Source of the DNA: Aplidium turbinatum
Lineage: Eukaryota; Chordata; Ascidiacea; Aplousobranchia; Polyclinidae
Direction: 5' to 3'
NCBI GenBank assembly: GCA_918807975.1
Contig: OU964924.1
Coordinates: 4,848,501-4,912,500 of the forward strand
Length of the DNA: 64,000 nt
Part shown: positions 1-10,799 of the stretch, piece after piece
Layout of the letters: each line of letters opens with the position of its first letter
Position numbering within the stretch: position 1 is the first letter of the stretch
The notes under the pieces: generated by a model
Told to the model about the DNA's origin: nothing
The model's database searches: none
The model's input: the letters and a program-made list of their open reading frames with translations, nothing else
Position numbers and translations under genes: made by a program

Positions 1-339
1 ACATTTTTGTTGGAAGCCCGTGAGTTCGGATCTCTAGCAAACTTTTCTTCCAGTCATGATTGTTTCAATTAACCCACGAACTCTATATTGCTGGCCAAGG
101 TAGCCTATATCAGATATCAAAACAGAAAGGCATGACATAACGTAGCATCCCACTGTTTCGAGAATGTGCTAGTGTGACCGTAAATAGGCTATGTTGACCG
201 GAAAAAAGGTTGACGTTTCGTAGAAGTGCTAAATATATTGCTGCACAGGAGTATAGTAGCCTAATCGGACTAAAATAACGGTGTTAATAAAATGTTACTG
301 CCCATGTAGCCTACCGTACCTATAGTACAATTACTGCCA

Positions 340-637
340 ATGCAAGTTAAAAAAAAAACTATAAAAAGTCAGTAAAATTTTACTATTTTTGTCAGTAAAA
401 TTGCAAAACACTTTCACAGACCAGTAAATTCACTTCCAAAAAAGAAGTGAAATCATCTACTACAAAAAGAAGTAAAATTTAAAACTGCTCAATCAGTGAT
501 TCTACTATATTTGGAGTAAAAAAACGTCTTTGTCTAGTAAATATACCACAAAATGGCCAGTAATTTCAAGTACTGTAACAAGATAGTAATATTCTACTGC
601 TCTTTTGACAGTAAAATTACGAAAATTTTTAACAGTG
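340..637. mobile_element. CACTA (EnSpm)-like transposon end
   Basis: The stretch is full of short AGTAAAATT-type words and ends at 637 with a sequence that reads, on the minus strand, CACTGTTAAAAATTTTCG. CACTA transposons start and end with CACTG and carry repeated subterminal words such as these. The partner end is not visible in the window, so only one terminus is supported and the element is partial or runs off the left edge. No transposase is seen. Confidence 0.5.
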
Positions 638-1337
638 TATGAACAAAAGAATAAATTTTAAACTTCAATTTGTATTGAAAATACATGACGTAATGTCTTC
701 CAACTTTATAACATTTTTTCATTACGTAATATTTACTACCACCAAACCACTTTTGACGATCGAATTTGTTAATTTATTATTCGGGAAAATGCTTAGACGA
801 TGTCACGTCATTACGCCGATTTGAGATATAATTTCATTCATGATGTCGTATGGATGAAAAACTTTTACAAGTTTTATACTCTGCTGAGATTAAAGAAGAA
901 ACATAAATGATAAATATTGGAGAAATTGAGTCTCCTTTAAAACTTAAGAATCGAACAACTCAAAACTGCTGAAACAAAACGTTTTGTTTAAGTGAAAGAA
1001 TCACTGCAAGCAACCAATGCCAAAATGCGCGCGGAAGAAGTCATGGGAGTGTGAGGTATCAAAAATTTAACAGGTTGTTATTTTTCTACATCAATGTGAC
1101 GTTAGTTAAAACTATAAAAAGTCTATATCTTTGCTTTTGTAGAAAATCTTTTTATCTACTGTACAATTTAGTCATCAAGGTTTTTCAATAAAAAGAGAGC
1201 TTTTACCCCTCTCCCCCCTTGCAACTTGAGTTGACTTACTTGAGGTTGGGATCCAAATATTAAAAAAAAAATATTAATATGTAGCCTAGCCTATTAATAA
1301 AATAAAAAAAAATTACAAAGATGATGCCCAAAACATT
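638..1337. other. No recognisable feature
   Basis: AT-rich sequence with only a 61-codon ORF lacking any recognisable motif. I see no gene, RNA or paired repeat here. Confidence 0.4.
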
Positions 1338-1387
1338 AGGGGGGGGGGGGGGCAGCTGCCCGCCTGCCCCCCCTGCCGGCGCCACTG
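1338..1387 (-). mobile_element. hAT-like terminus (G-rich)
   Basis: Read on the minus strand the stretch begins CAGTGGCGCCGGCAGG, followed by G/C runs. This is the style of many hAT termini (CAGTGGCG...). A similar end, CAGGGGCGCCGG, lies at about 22598. The partner end was not found. Confidence 0.35.
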
Positions 1388-1510
1388 GCGGTAGATAGGT
1401 TAAACCAAAGTGCCCTTAATAATTAAACGCCCTCCCTTAGCCGAGGTAATCATACTGCCCCCCTGCAAAATTACTTCATTCGGTACCGCCCCCGTTGAGA
1501 ACCATTAGGT
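1388..1510 (-). mobile_element. hAT-like terminus (GGTTCTCAAC type)
   Basis: The right edge reads, on the minus strand, TAATGGTTCTCAACGGGGGC. This resembles hAT ends of the CAGTGGTTCTCAAC class. Only one end is visible. Confidence 0.3.
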
Positions 1511-2039
1511 TAGCACAATGCCTAATTGAGGGACAATAAACATGTTTAATTTATTTTAGAAATTATTGTGTAGGCCTACTGTAAGTGGAGTGTAAAATAT
1601 TATAAAATGACTATATAGCGAAGCTGGTGGTGCCTCAGCAATTGTTTTTGTCCTCCTCCCACCACTTGCAGGAACGACAAAACAAACAGTCGACATAAAA
1701 AAGTTTTGAACCGACTTTTCGCAGTTTAATATAGCTTAATGTATTTCTGCAAACTGTTAGCAGTGTGTGCAACTGTGCATTAAAATTAACAGTGTATTTA
1801 TTGTATCTTAAAAGTTTGCTCTAAACATATTGAAGGTCTAGCTTATCAGAGTGGTTCAAGGGTCCAAACCCGGTGTTTCAAGGGGCCAAACGCGTTTGCA
1901 CCCTTGAACCACTCTGATTACATTCAATGTTGTCAAATAATTTTGTTGATCCTTACATGTGGTTGAATTTTTTACACAATTATAGGCTACTGAAGTGATC
2001 ACACTATGTTGTGCTGAAATTTCGTCATCATAGAGTAAT
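1511..2039. other. No gene; one short hairpin
   Basis: AT-rich sequence with no ORF of note. It contains the short hairpin listed at 1845-1918. Confidence 0.4.
1845..1918. repeat. Short inverted repeat (hairpin)
   Basis: ATCAGAGTGGTTCAAGGGT on the left is mirrored by ACCCTTGAACCACTCTGAT on the right, with about 36 bases between. The arms are nearly perfect. It is probably a very small terminal-repeat element. The word GGTTCAAGGGT recurs near 53940 inside another terminal-repeat element. Confidence 0.6.
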
Positions 2040-2372
2040 TAAGTGTCGTTACAGTTACAGTGCATAGTCAAATTTATCTTACGATTTTTCATTTTATGTA
2101 TTGCAGATTTAATTCCTGATGAGGACACACGTACGTGTCGAAAACGTTTGAGTTTATTTTATTTAATTATGTTATATTTTGTGTGAAATAAAGTATGCTA
2201 AACCCGCTAAAGTTACTATGTTTTATTTCTCTATGGTTCAACAAAGCAAACTCTCTACCAAAGCTTTATAGAGTAATTAATTAACCAATTAGCCTATAGC
2301 TTTGAATGTGAAAAAGTGGCTCATCAGTCCATACCTTTCCCTACCCTCCGTACCCCACTCTCATAAGCCTTG
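2040..2372 (+). mobile_element. Right part of a repeat related to 60573-61725
   Basis: This stretch matches the right half of the element at 60573-61725. Both contain CTGATGAGGACAC...GTGTCGA, then an AT-rich stretch, a CTAAACCCG / TTAAATCCG segment, ACTCTCTACCAA, and finally a right terminus. On the minus strand that terminus reads CAAGGCTTATGAGAG here and CAAGGCCTATGAGAG there. The left half was not recognised. An AATAAA lies in the conserved part, so the inner segment may derive from the 3' end of a retroelement. Confidence 0.5.
2116..2149 (+). ncRNA. Hammerhead-ribozyme-like motif
   Basis: CTGATGA is followed by a G, a perfect 5-bp stem GACAC/GTGTC closing a 6-base loop, then GAAA and a palindromic AAACGTTT. 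CUGAUGA - stem II - GAAA is the hammerhead core, and a short palindromic stem III is known from the dimeric hammerheads of Penelope-like elements and retrozymes. In strict register the G after CUGAUGA is unpaired, which departs from the canonical core. I did not settle stem I or the cleavage site. Activity is uncertain. Confidence 0.4.
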
Positions 2373-3307
2373 CCCGTAGGCCGCCGCGGCAGACGGATTG
2401 CTACATGCAATTACAGTGACAAATTAGTCTATAACCAAAAAATCCCTTAAATTCAAAATTAGTTGTGTTCAAGTTTGGCGCTTACAATAAATAAATTCCA
2501 AAATACGCCACAAAACCGACCAACTTTGGGAATTTATAGAGGAGCAAGAAGAACTTCAAATGGGCAACATTAAGTGCCCGATGGGGCATTGTTACGTCAT
2601 TATGAGTCACAATGGACGGATTTGGAAGTTCTTGGCACTGAAAGTGTTAAAACCTTAATAAACTTATGCAATAAGCTACGCTATTCAGTGTAGGCTACCG
2701 CAAAGTCAACTAAGCCATCGGTTCACCAGTAGGCTACCGGTAGGCTACGAAAAGTCAAACTGTTCGGCAAGACGTAGCCTAAATGATACGGCATTTAATG
2801 AAAAGCTAGTGTGCTCGGACGAGCATTTTTATGCTGCATAATTAAGCTTACCTAGTGGAGCCTAGTGCTTAACAACATTTCAACCCAATCTACTTTATCG
2901 AATGCTTTTAAACCCGCTTCACGCAACTCTAAGAGATGTAAGATGTGAAGTAGCCTGGGCTACTCTGCTGAAATTTTGCCGGTCACGTGACAATTTCCTG
3001 TTACTTGATTAGATAGACGAATATGTTAGGTTTTAGAAAATTATTCCTGCACAGATTGGAATATGTTAGGTTTTACACACCAATTATCTCATAAACCATA
3101 CAACATTGGAGCACAAATTTTTGTCAGAAGATGCATGAAGTCTTTAAATGTAGAAAAATGCAAAAAAGTCATTTTTGACAAAATGGCGGATATTAGGTCT
3201 ACCAAAACCAAAACGCGACTCATCCGAATTATCCGCTTTCGCGTTGGTGGGAATAGCTACCTGGAATACAAGCGGAAGAAGTTCGCCAAATTGTGATCAT
3301 TCATATC
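2373..3307. other. No recognisable feature
   Basis: Contains several GTAGGCTAC-type words and a duplicated AATATGTTAGGTTTTA segment (about 3021 and 3061). No gene or paired terminal repeat was identified. Confidence 0.35.
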
Positions 3308-3315
3308 GTGAGCAG

Positions 3316-3856
3316 CAGAGATGTAGCCTACGTATACGCCGCAAATTCTACGATGTACGTATACGCCGCGTAACCTAGACTTTTTGTTTACGCTAACGCT
3401 TACGACCACATTTTTTTGGATAGTTGTCGTTTGAGGCTACGCCGTAAAGTTTTTGCTGTTTTTTAGCGCATAGCGTCAACGCATACTTTTTAATGTACTT
3501 TTTTCGCTACAACACGCCAACACGTTCCAGCGCTGCAATTGAAAGAATGTTTTCAATAAGCAAAGGCATATTGAAACCAAAACGCAGCAAAATGTCAGGT
3601 GAACACTTTCAGATGCTTGTGTTTTTTCGTGGAAATTCAAAATAAAACTTGTTTGTTTCAAGTGGTTTATACCGTGTGAATGTTTGGCACCTAGCAAACA
3701 AAATGAGTTTACGCTAGTGTATGCGCTGATACTGACGCCGCCAACTTTTATTACAAGTTACGTTGACGCATACGGCGTATGGTTTTTCGAACGTTTGCTT
3801 TTACGCTGACCACGTCCACGTCAATATTTTTTGTATGCGCGTAGGCTACATCACTG
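3316..3856. mobile_element. hAT element with 8-bp target duplication
   Basis: Flanked on both sides by the exact 8-bp duplication GTGAGCAG (3308-3315 and 3857-3864). The termini are CAGAGATGTAGCCTACG on the left and, on the minus strand, CAGTGATGTAGCCTACG on the right. An 8-bp duplication with CA-starting ends is diagnostic of hAT. The body (541 bp) carries a fragment of its own transposase (see 3497-3640) and is inserted into an older hAT relic. Confidence 0.85.
3497..3640 (+). pseudogene. hAT transposase C-terminal fragment
   Basis: Translation of this stretch gives RSSAAIERMFSISKGILKPK and then MLVFFRGN. This matches the hAT dimerisation domain, whose usual core is SSAAVERxFSxxGxxxxPKR...LVFLKGN. 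Only the last 45 or so residues remain. It lies inside the short hAT element at 3316-3856 and is non-autonomous. It is closely related to the fragment at 3865-4207. Confidence 0.75.
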
Positions 3857-3864
3857 GTGAGCAG

Positions 3865-4207
3865 TATCGAGAACGAGGGATTAGAGAAAGTAAAAAATCA
3901 ATGAATGTCATCGCGGTGGTTGAAGATACTTTATTTCAAGAGATCTATGCCCCTGAAAAGAGCGATGTTGGTGCAGTGGACCTCGTTAAAAGATTTATGT
4001 ATGCTAAACCATCACAGCACGCTTGGAACAGTGATACCTTTCCGAGCAAACGTTTTCAAGACTTGTTTTTGAAATACAACACACCAATTGGCTACCATCC
4101 AGCGCTGCTGTAGAACGCATGTTTTCACTTGGAAAGGACATTATGCGTCCCAAACGCAGCAGATCGTCTGACAAACGTTTTGAAATGCTTGTGTTTCTAC
4201 AAGGAAA
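3865..4207 (+). pseudogene. hAT transposase C-terminal relic
   Basis: The plus-strand reading includes DLVKRFMYAKPSQHAWNSD and, after a one-base change of frame near 4095, SSAAVERMFSLGKDIMRPKR and MLVFLQGN. That is the end of a hAT transposase, including the dimerisation domain. The fragment is interrupted on the left by the hAT element at 3316-3856. On the right the terminal repeat of the large unit starts at 4210, directly after a TA. In its present state it is not a functional gene. Confidence 0.75.
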
Positions 4208-4209
4208 TA

Positions 4210-4920
4210 CCCAGCTAGAAAGCTACGTATATTACACGTTGATTTTTGGTTGATTTTAGGTAGCATGGTATCTTAGGTAGAATTCAGGTGTTATTAAGGA
4301 GTCTTTGTACACCAACTAAAATTCACTTGTTTAAAAAACATTATTTTAGAGACATATTTTCGCTATCATTCACTATGACTAGTGTGTAAGTCTGATTCAA
4401 GAAGTTTTATCAGCAATTTTTTTGTGAATAAAATTCTTGTAAAAATAACACGTGTTACCTACGTGTATTATACGTGTTCAACATCTTATGGTTATTTGAC
4501 CAATTTTTAAGGTATATAAGGTGAAACCACGCCCAAAAGATGGCATACAAAACAGAAAAAATATCTTCACCCAAGCAGAAGGATGTTTTATCAGAATTTT
4601 TTGTATGTTGAATACATGTTGTTTCCACGTGTATTGCACGTTTACATTTGTTGAAAATTAGCACGTGTTTTCCACGTATATTAAACGTGTTAAAACTCTT
4701 TCGTTCATTTGGGAAATTTTTAATCTATGTTAAGTAAAACTAGCCTCCAAGAACGGTATACAAAACAGCAGGAATTATACACACAAGTAGAGGGGGTCTA
4801 CCCCGCTCTTCTGCATTTTTGTGATGTAGATTATGTGTTTTTTGTAGATGTCTATTACACGTTTTTATTACGTTATGTGAAAAGAAAACTTCATGGCTTT
4901 TATAGTCGCAAATTAAAGTG
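4210..4920. repeat. Left subterminal palindrome-rich arm
   Basis: Repeated, imperfect ACGTGTATTACACGT-like words lie between 4225 and 4870. They mirror in composition, though not base for base, the array at 17355-17884. A 64-codon ORF here shows no recognisable domain. Confidence 0.5.
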
Positions 4921-5269
4921 ATCCTTTAACGATAGTTTTTAAGGAAAGTTTAAGTGGTCTCGCTTACTGATATGAAACAATTACAATTAAACAGTAAAAA
5001 AATGTCTGTTCCTAAAACTTGTTGAGGATTTCTTTTATTTGTAGAAGTTATAAATTAAACCATAAATATTCAAAAATCTAATCTGGGTCTTTGCAACTCA
5101 TAGAGATATGGTACAACTTCACAGGGTGGAAATCTTGAAAATGTAACATATGTCCCCTGACTGCCCTCCAAAATAATGTCTTTCACTTCAGCCAGTTTAC
5201 CAGATATGAAGTTTTGGATAAAAAAGAAACGCGGGAAAGATTGAGTAACAAGGAATGTGTTATCTGTTA
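4921..5269. other. No recognisable feature
   Basis: AT-rich sequence with no ORF, paired repeat or motif that I can support. Confidence 0.4.
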
Positions 5270-5849
5270 CAGAGTTGCCATATTGGCCAATTTATCGTCA
5301 AACTCCAGAAATCTGGCGATTTTTGAAGACGTTTAGCTTCAAATTAGTTCGATTTGGCTCTTTTTTGGGGGAATATTGAGAACCGATTTGGATAAATTAA
5401 TTGCTTTTGGCGATTAATAAATATGTTAGAACGTGCTTGAATGTCCAGGAAAATTAAAAGTAGAACTGCCTAGACTCCAGGCTAGATTAAAATTATGACG
5501 TTGACTCATCTGTTCCAGAGAGAGAGCGAGAAACGGCTTATTTTGTCTGTTGCGAAAAATAGAGAGAGAGAGAGAGAGAAACCTTTTATTTTGTCTGCTG
5601 CGAAAAATAGTATACGGTACAAATATAAACCGGTACAAATATATTCAACAACTGACAAGAGAATGAATTTCCGTAGTTTTTGTTTCGGAGTCGAAAGTTT
5701 TTTTTTTCATCAGTTGAGGGACTGAGTTAAACATTCAACCAAAAGACTTGAACTCATTGTAATGTGTAATTTTGGCGATTTTTCCCTGCGTTTTGGTGAT
5801 TTTGTGACAACAGTTTGGCTACAGAATTATTTTGGATCTGGCAATCTTG
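5270..5849. mobile_element. Possible hAT-type short element
   Basis: The left edge is CAGAGTTGCCATATTGGCC and the right edge on the minus strand is CAAGATTGCCAGATCC. Ends of the CAG.GTTGCCA type are known in hAT. The flanking 8-mers do not match well, so the call is weak. It contains a short (GA)n run at about 5561-5579 and a duplicated TTTGTCTGTTGCGAAAAATA-like segment. No coding potential is seen. Confidence 0.3.
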
Positions 5850-6800
5850 ATTAGTTGGTTCAACTTGCTTGTACAATAGGCTACAGTACTGATTGAAGTG
5901 AAAGGGAAGAAATTAAGATTAAGAAGTAAGAATGTTCTCACTAATGTTTGGTATAAATCTTGATTGAGAATTGAGATAAGGATTATCGTAAATTCAAAAG
6001 TTTTTCTGGTTCACAGCGTGGTTAGTAATGTGATTCACCTTAGTAGTATTGTAAAGCTTCATCTTAAATAAAATGTTGAATCTACATCGCTGGTGATCTG
6101 GAGATGTACCATAGATATTTCCGAGTAATAATATGTTTTGTGTAAACTAACAGTTCAACGTGGTGCTTGGCTACTGTCTGCTCGAGTTGTACTAAAATGT
6201 GTAGGCAGGGCATGTCATGGTAGGGCGTAACAACAAATGGCATGGTATGCCCTGCCTGCACATTTTAGTATAACTTACTCCAGAGTGTGATGAGGCCATG
6301 CCTGCAAGAGGTCAATATCGACTAAAAGCCTATATCAGTATGTCACCAGAATAGCTAGCATACCTTGTACTCATATATCATGCACCGTAAGGACTGTTTT
6401 AAGCCATTGCTGACAGACCAACATCTCAGTTTGGCCTTATCACATACTTGTGACACTTCCTACCCAGATTTTGCACTAAAAAGACCTCATACCATAATGT
6501 GGCTGCCAAAGAACCACACCTAAGGGACTTGCATCAAAATGTCTCAATTCTATGAGGCCAAGACGTAATTGATAGTTGAAAATTGTTGAAAAACTTTTTT
6601 TAATCTGTTTAATTTAGAAATGTTTTTACTCTTGTAATGGATAATCGTAATGAAAAGTGTAGACTTTACCAAAAAAGGTGGATAGCAAACAAATGTGCAT
6701 GTAAAGCCAAATGGCGTTTTGATGAACAGAAACAGCAGCACAGTGAGCACACAAATGAAATTCAAGGTATCAGTAACCAAAACCGTAATCGCTCAGTGTC
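5850..6800. other. No gene; one hairpin
   Basis: Apart from the hairpin at 6190-6270, no feature is visible. If the gene relic beginning at 6806 was once active, this stretch would be its upstream region. I see no clear promoter motif. Confidence 0.35.
6190..6270. repeat. 81-bp hairpin element ending in TA
   Basis: TACTAAAATGTGTAGGCAGG at the left is mirrored by CCTGCCTGCACATTTTAGTA at the right. The arms are about 33 bp, nearly perfect, with a loop of about 15 bases. The TA at each outer edge suits a TA target site. It looks like a miniature hairpin transposon. Confidence 0.6.
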
Positions 6801-6805
6801 AGGAA

Positions 6806-6886
6806 ATGGCAAAATATACAGTTGTTGAATTTACAAGGGAAAATACTGTTCAAGTTGTACCAAGTTCATGGACAGTTATAGAAGAG
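6806..6886 (+). pseudogene. Gene relic, first coding exon
   Basis: It starts at ATG and reads MAKYTVVEFTRENTVQVV, then PSSWTVIEE, 27 codons. It ends exactly at GAG followed by GTGAGC, a strong splice donor. The pattern VVEF...NTV.VVP.SW is what ties this piece to DUF4806-type proteins. A hairpin transposon sits 51 bases downstream, inside the presumed intron. Confidence 0.5.
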
Positions 6887-6937
6887 GTGAGCACCATTAT
6901 TAAGTTCATTGACGACATTGGTGAATTGTTTAAAAAA

Positions 6938-7911
6938 GGCAGTGGCTATTTGACCGGCTCCGGTCTTTGAATCTGAAACACTATTTGACCGGTCATGACG
7001 TCATTACATAAGTACTTTTTTCTTTTTCTCTTTCAAAGCAAAAGACGTGAAGCGCCGATATAAAGTTCTAAATTCAACACGCTCTCTCCAACTAAGTCCG
7101 TGGCGCATACGTTGCGTCTCGGGTTGCCATTCTAGAGGGGATGAGTTCGATACTATCCGGAAGCATTGACTTTTTTTTCATTTTTTTTTATCTAAACTTT
7201 GAACCGAAGCGCATTTTTGTGATCAATTTTTAATTTGAGTAGCCTACAGCCCATTTTTTTATGTCTTTTCAAATGTGAGAAATAAAGTTAGAGTTTTTTT
7301 AATTTGCTGGAATTTGAGAATTTCTCTGGGTAATTTTCCGATCGTGATAAATGGTCCAATTTTCCAATTGTCCATTTTTTTTAAAAGAAAATTACATTTT
7401 TGCTCTCAAGTTAGTTATAGCCTATACAATACTACTTCTTTAAAAAATATAACTAACTTGAGAGCAAAAATGTAGGGTCGTTCAGCAAACACGGTCACTT
7501 ATGACGATCGGAAAATTACCCAGAGAAATTCTCAAATTCCAGCAAATTAAAAAAACTCTAACTTTATTACTCACATTTGAAAAGACATAAAAAAATGGGC
7601 TGTAGGCTACTCAAATTAAAAATTGACCACAAAAATGCGCTTCGGTTCAAAGTTTAGATAAAAAAAAATGAAAAAAAAGTCAATGCTTCCGGATAGTATC
7701 GAACTCATCCCCTCTAGAATGGCAACCTGAGATGCAACGTATGCGCCACGAACTGAGTTGAAGAAAACGTGTTGAATTTAGAACTTTATATCGGCGCTTC
7801 ACGTCTTTTGCTTTGAAAGAGAAAAAGAAAAAAGTACTTATGTAATGACGTCATGACCGGTCAAATAGTGTTTCAGATTCAAAGACCGGAGCCGGTCAAA
7901 TAGCCACTGCC
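6938..7911. mobile_element. Near-perfect 974-bp hairpin element, 9-bp target duplication
   Basis: Two arms of roughly 470 bp are inverted copies with few differences (GGCAGTGGCTATTTGACCGG at each outer end). Both sides carry the 9-bp direct repeat TTTAAAAAA (6929-6937 and 7912-7920). A 9-bp duplication with GG-starting ends points to a Mutator-like (MULE) family, though hAT cannot be fully excluded. There is no coding capacity. The high arm identity suggests recent insertion or arm homogenisation. It lies in the first intron of the gene relic. Confidence 0.8.
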
Positions 7912-8046
7912 TTTAAAAAATGACTTTATACAGTTTTGTGTCTTTGTTCAACTACATAGTAAAACCAGTTCTACCTTTTGACAGGTGTTGATCTAATGAT
8001 CTTGTGCATTTTTAAGCCAGTAGGCTACAGTATACCCAATTTGCTT

Positions 8047-8865
8047 GGGTGCAACCTAATTTGTACCATAAACAATTCGTACCGTCAGTTCGTAGCCTAC
8101 CTTGAAAAGATCAAAAAAAAAAATTTAAAAAAGCCGAAGTCGCTGTTAGGAGTTTCCGCAAACAAACAAACTAAAAAGATCAAGAGAAAAAAATTGAACA
8201 AAGCCGAAGTCTCTGATCGCAGTTTCCGTTTTTCTGCAATTTCCGCTAACATTTTAAATTTTCCGGCAATGATTTTAAGAGTTTGCCGAAGTCGCTGATC
8301 GCAGTTTCCGCAAACATTTTAAAAGGGTTAGGGTTGATCGGAGTTTCCGCAAACATTTTAAAATTTCCGGTAATAATCCTAAGAGTTTGCGGAGTCGCTG
8401 ATCGCAGTTTCCGCTAACATTTTAAAAGGGTTAGGGTTGATCGGAGTTTCCGCAAACATTTTAAAATTTCCGATAATGATCCTAAGAGTTTTTGTTTGTT
8501 TGCGGAAACTGCAATCAGCGACTTCGGCAAACTCTTAGGATCATTACCGGAAATTTTAAAATGTTTGCGGAAAAACGGAAACTGCGATCAGCGACTTCGG
8601 CTTAGTTCAATTTTTTTTCTCGTTCTTTTCAGTTTGTTTGCGGAAACTCCAATCAGCGACTTCGGCTTTTTTTAATTTTTTCTCTCGATCTTTTCAGTTT
8701 GTTTGTTTGCGGAAACTTCGGCTTCGTGCTATTTTTATCTCGATCTTTCCAGCCGGAAAATTTTAAAATGTCTGTGGAAACTGCGATCAGCAACTTCGGC
8801 TTTTTTTAATGTTTTCTCTCGATCTTTACAAGGTACGAACTGACGGTACGAATTAGGTTGCATCC
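8047..8865. mobile_element. 819-bp foldback with internal repeats, 9-bp duplication
   Basis: The ends are GGGTGCAACCTAATT and, on the minus strand, GGATGCAACCTAATT. They are flanked by the exact 9-bp repeat AATTTGCTT (8038-8046 and 8866-8874). The arms contain tandem, alternating words such as GCCGAAGTCGCTGATCGC, AGTTTCCGCAAACATTTTAA and GGGTTAGGGTTG. It belongs to the same structural class as the elements at 6938, 12576 and 27448. A 106-codon ORF crossing the repeats is an artefact. Confidence 0.75.
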
Positions 8866-8920
8866 AATTTGCTTAACCCGGTTTATAACTGGCATACTGC
8901 TATTCCTATTTACTTTGCAG

Positions 8921-9060
8921 ACTACCAACTTAGGTCAATGTTATTGTCCACCATTTGGAGCAAGCAATCATGTTAAAAAATGCTCAATTGTGGATAAGGC
9001 AAAATGTACAATTGTACATTGTATTATATATATATGCAATAAGAGTCCTTGGTTGTAATG
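8921..9060 (+). pseudogene. Gene relic, second exon
   Basis: It is preceded by a pyrimidine tract and TTTGCAG and followed by GTAAGAA. In the frame continued from the first exon it reads TTNLGQCYCPPFGASNHVKK. A shift of frame, probably at the TA-rich run near 9030, is then needed to read IRVLGCN at its end. CY.PPF....KK and RVLG are the landmarks expected in this order. The frame change suggests decay or a sequencing indel in the short repeat. Confidence 0.45.
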
Positions 9061-9639
9061 GTAAGAAATACTTTATTTTTATATTGCTACAAATTTTATG
9101 TTTATGGCAAGAAGAGCATTTTGTACTCAATTTCTTTATGACAAGTATTGATAACTTTTGCATGAAGTGAATTACACTGGTCTACAAAAAAAAATTTTTT
9201 TTGCTCCATGAACTTTGAAAACTGATTTAGAGTAACTTTGGGGTGCTGAATCCGAATCTGACCTCAGATTTATCCTATCACCTCAGGTTTGTGAGATATG
9301 ATAACAACAAATTGTTACTTTTGTCAAAAGTAGAAGATTTGGCGTTGCGTTTACCACCAACATGTGCAGTGCTATAACGAAAGGTTAGTGTTAGACGGCC
9401 AAAACAGCCTAAATAAGGTTACTGGACAAGCATTGACATAGGCCTGCTTAAATCTTTGTGGTTTCATGCAAAGCATTGACGGGGGAGGGGGTCAGTTATA
9501 CTTTTAGCCTCCCTTTTAGCTTGTTACTACTGCCTTGTTAATAATGTTGCTTAGAAAACAAATTGGTATCAAAATTATAGTTGGTGGGTGTATTTCAGCT
9601 ACTTAAGCACCACATGGCCTGGCTTTGTGGATATAGCAA
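9061..9639. other. Intron-like sequence, nothing recognised
   Basis: No ORF with recognisable motifs and no paired repeats were found between the second exon of the gene relic and the hAT copy that follows. Confidence 0.35.
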
Positions 9640-9968
9640 AATTGACAATAAAGTCAAAGTTTGTCAAATTATGGCTTTTGACAAACTTTTTTGTGTTTCT
9701 TGAGAGTAATTTTTGTCAAAATCCTCGTAGAAGCATTGTTAATCAGGAACTGCGACACAATTAAGCCATATTAACCCATAAAAACAGGAAATATGTCACA
9801 ATGCCCTCTTAGATCAACACTAACTTTTATCACAAATTTTCCATTGTTTAAGTTATTCATTATTACGTATTTAAATAGTTCTTATAAAACACGTTTTTTC
9901 GACAAACGTGGTCTTTTCGAAGATCAACAGTTTGGATTTTAGAAATAGCTTACTGACATTTTGTAATA

Positions 9969-10799
9969 CAGTAGAACTTGGATAACTCGTTTTCGGAAAA
10001 CTCGTCAGTTTGCCCAAGTCGTCAATGATTGCCAGGTCCCGGCAGATAGCCTATCTTTTGTACACAATCAAGTTCGGTTAAGTGGTCATCGCATAATTTG
10101 TCAATTCGAATAAGTCGTCACTGTTTTTCTTCCCCTGGGACGTAAAATTCGTCTAAGTTGTCATCCACCCAAATGCTGGCGTGGCATTTACAGACTCTTT
10201 CGAGAAGAAATTACTGCGCTAAGACGTGTGCACGCACACACTCTATCGGGCCAGACGCACATGCGTGAAGTATGTAGGTCTGGTCGATTGCGAGTGTGCG
10301 AGCATCGCGCACGTGCTCTGTTGCCGATAAGAGAAGCGCTGTTCACCACGTGCGTGATTCATTTGCGACAGTACCGTTTCGTGTAAACAAAAGTTGCAGC
10401 AACGCAGGATGACGAAGAGAAAGGTAAAGTGCTTAAACTTACAAGCTAAGTATGAAATTGTAACGAAATTCAAAGAAGGCGAAATTAGGAACAAGACTAA
10501 ATTTTCTGAAGAACATGACCTACCAAGGACGACGTTGAACACCCTCCTAAAAAATTCAGAAAAAATTATTGCGGATTATGAATCTGGTAAGAATAGCACC
10601 TCAAAAAGGAGAAAAAAACACAACGCTTTCCACTTCGTCTCACTTTACCACTATCGCATTTAATTAGGTTGCGGAGCACCATGAAATTAATGCGACACGA
10701 AAAAATGGCAAAATTTGGCTGTTTGCATTGGTCGTCAGTTCGCGTAAGTCGTCACTTTTTCTGTTTCCCCTAGAGTGACGAGTTATCCAAGTTCTACTG
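9969..10799 (+). mobile_element. Tigger/pogo-like transposon, TA duplication
   Basis: The ends are CAGTAGAACTTGGATAACTC and its reverse complement, flanked by TA (9967-9968 and 10800-10801). CAGTAGAACCTCG-like ends and TA duplications are typical of the pogo/Tigger branch of Tc1/mariner. At 831 bp it is internally deleted and keeps only the N-terminal DNA-binding part of its transposase. It is inserted in the 5' part of a hAT copy. Confidence 0.85.
10394..10663 (+). pseudogene. Tigger transposase N-terminal fragment (CENP-B-type HTH)
   Basis: The reading frame gives KRKVKCLNLQAKYEIVTKFK, then SEEHDLPRTTLNTLLKNSEK and SGKNSTSKRRKK. This is the first CENP-B-type helix-turn-helix of pogo/Tigger transposases, which binds the terminal repeats. 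It is 89 codons against about 500 for a full transposase. The second HTH and the DDE catalytic core are missing, so it cannot be catalytic. It lies between matching Tigger ends. Confidence 0.8.
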
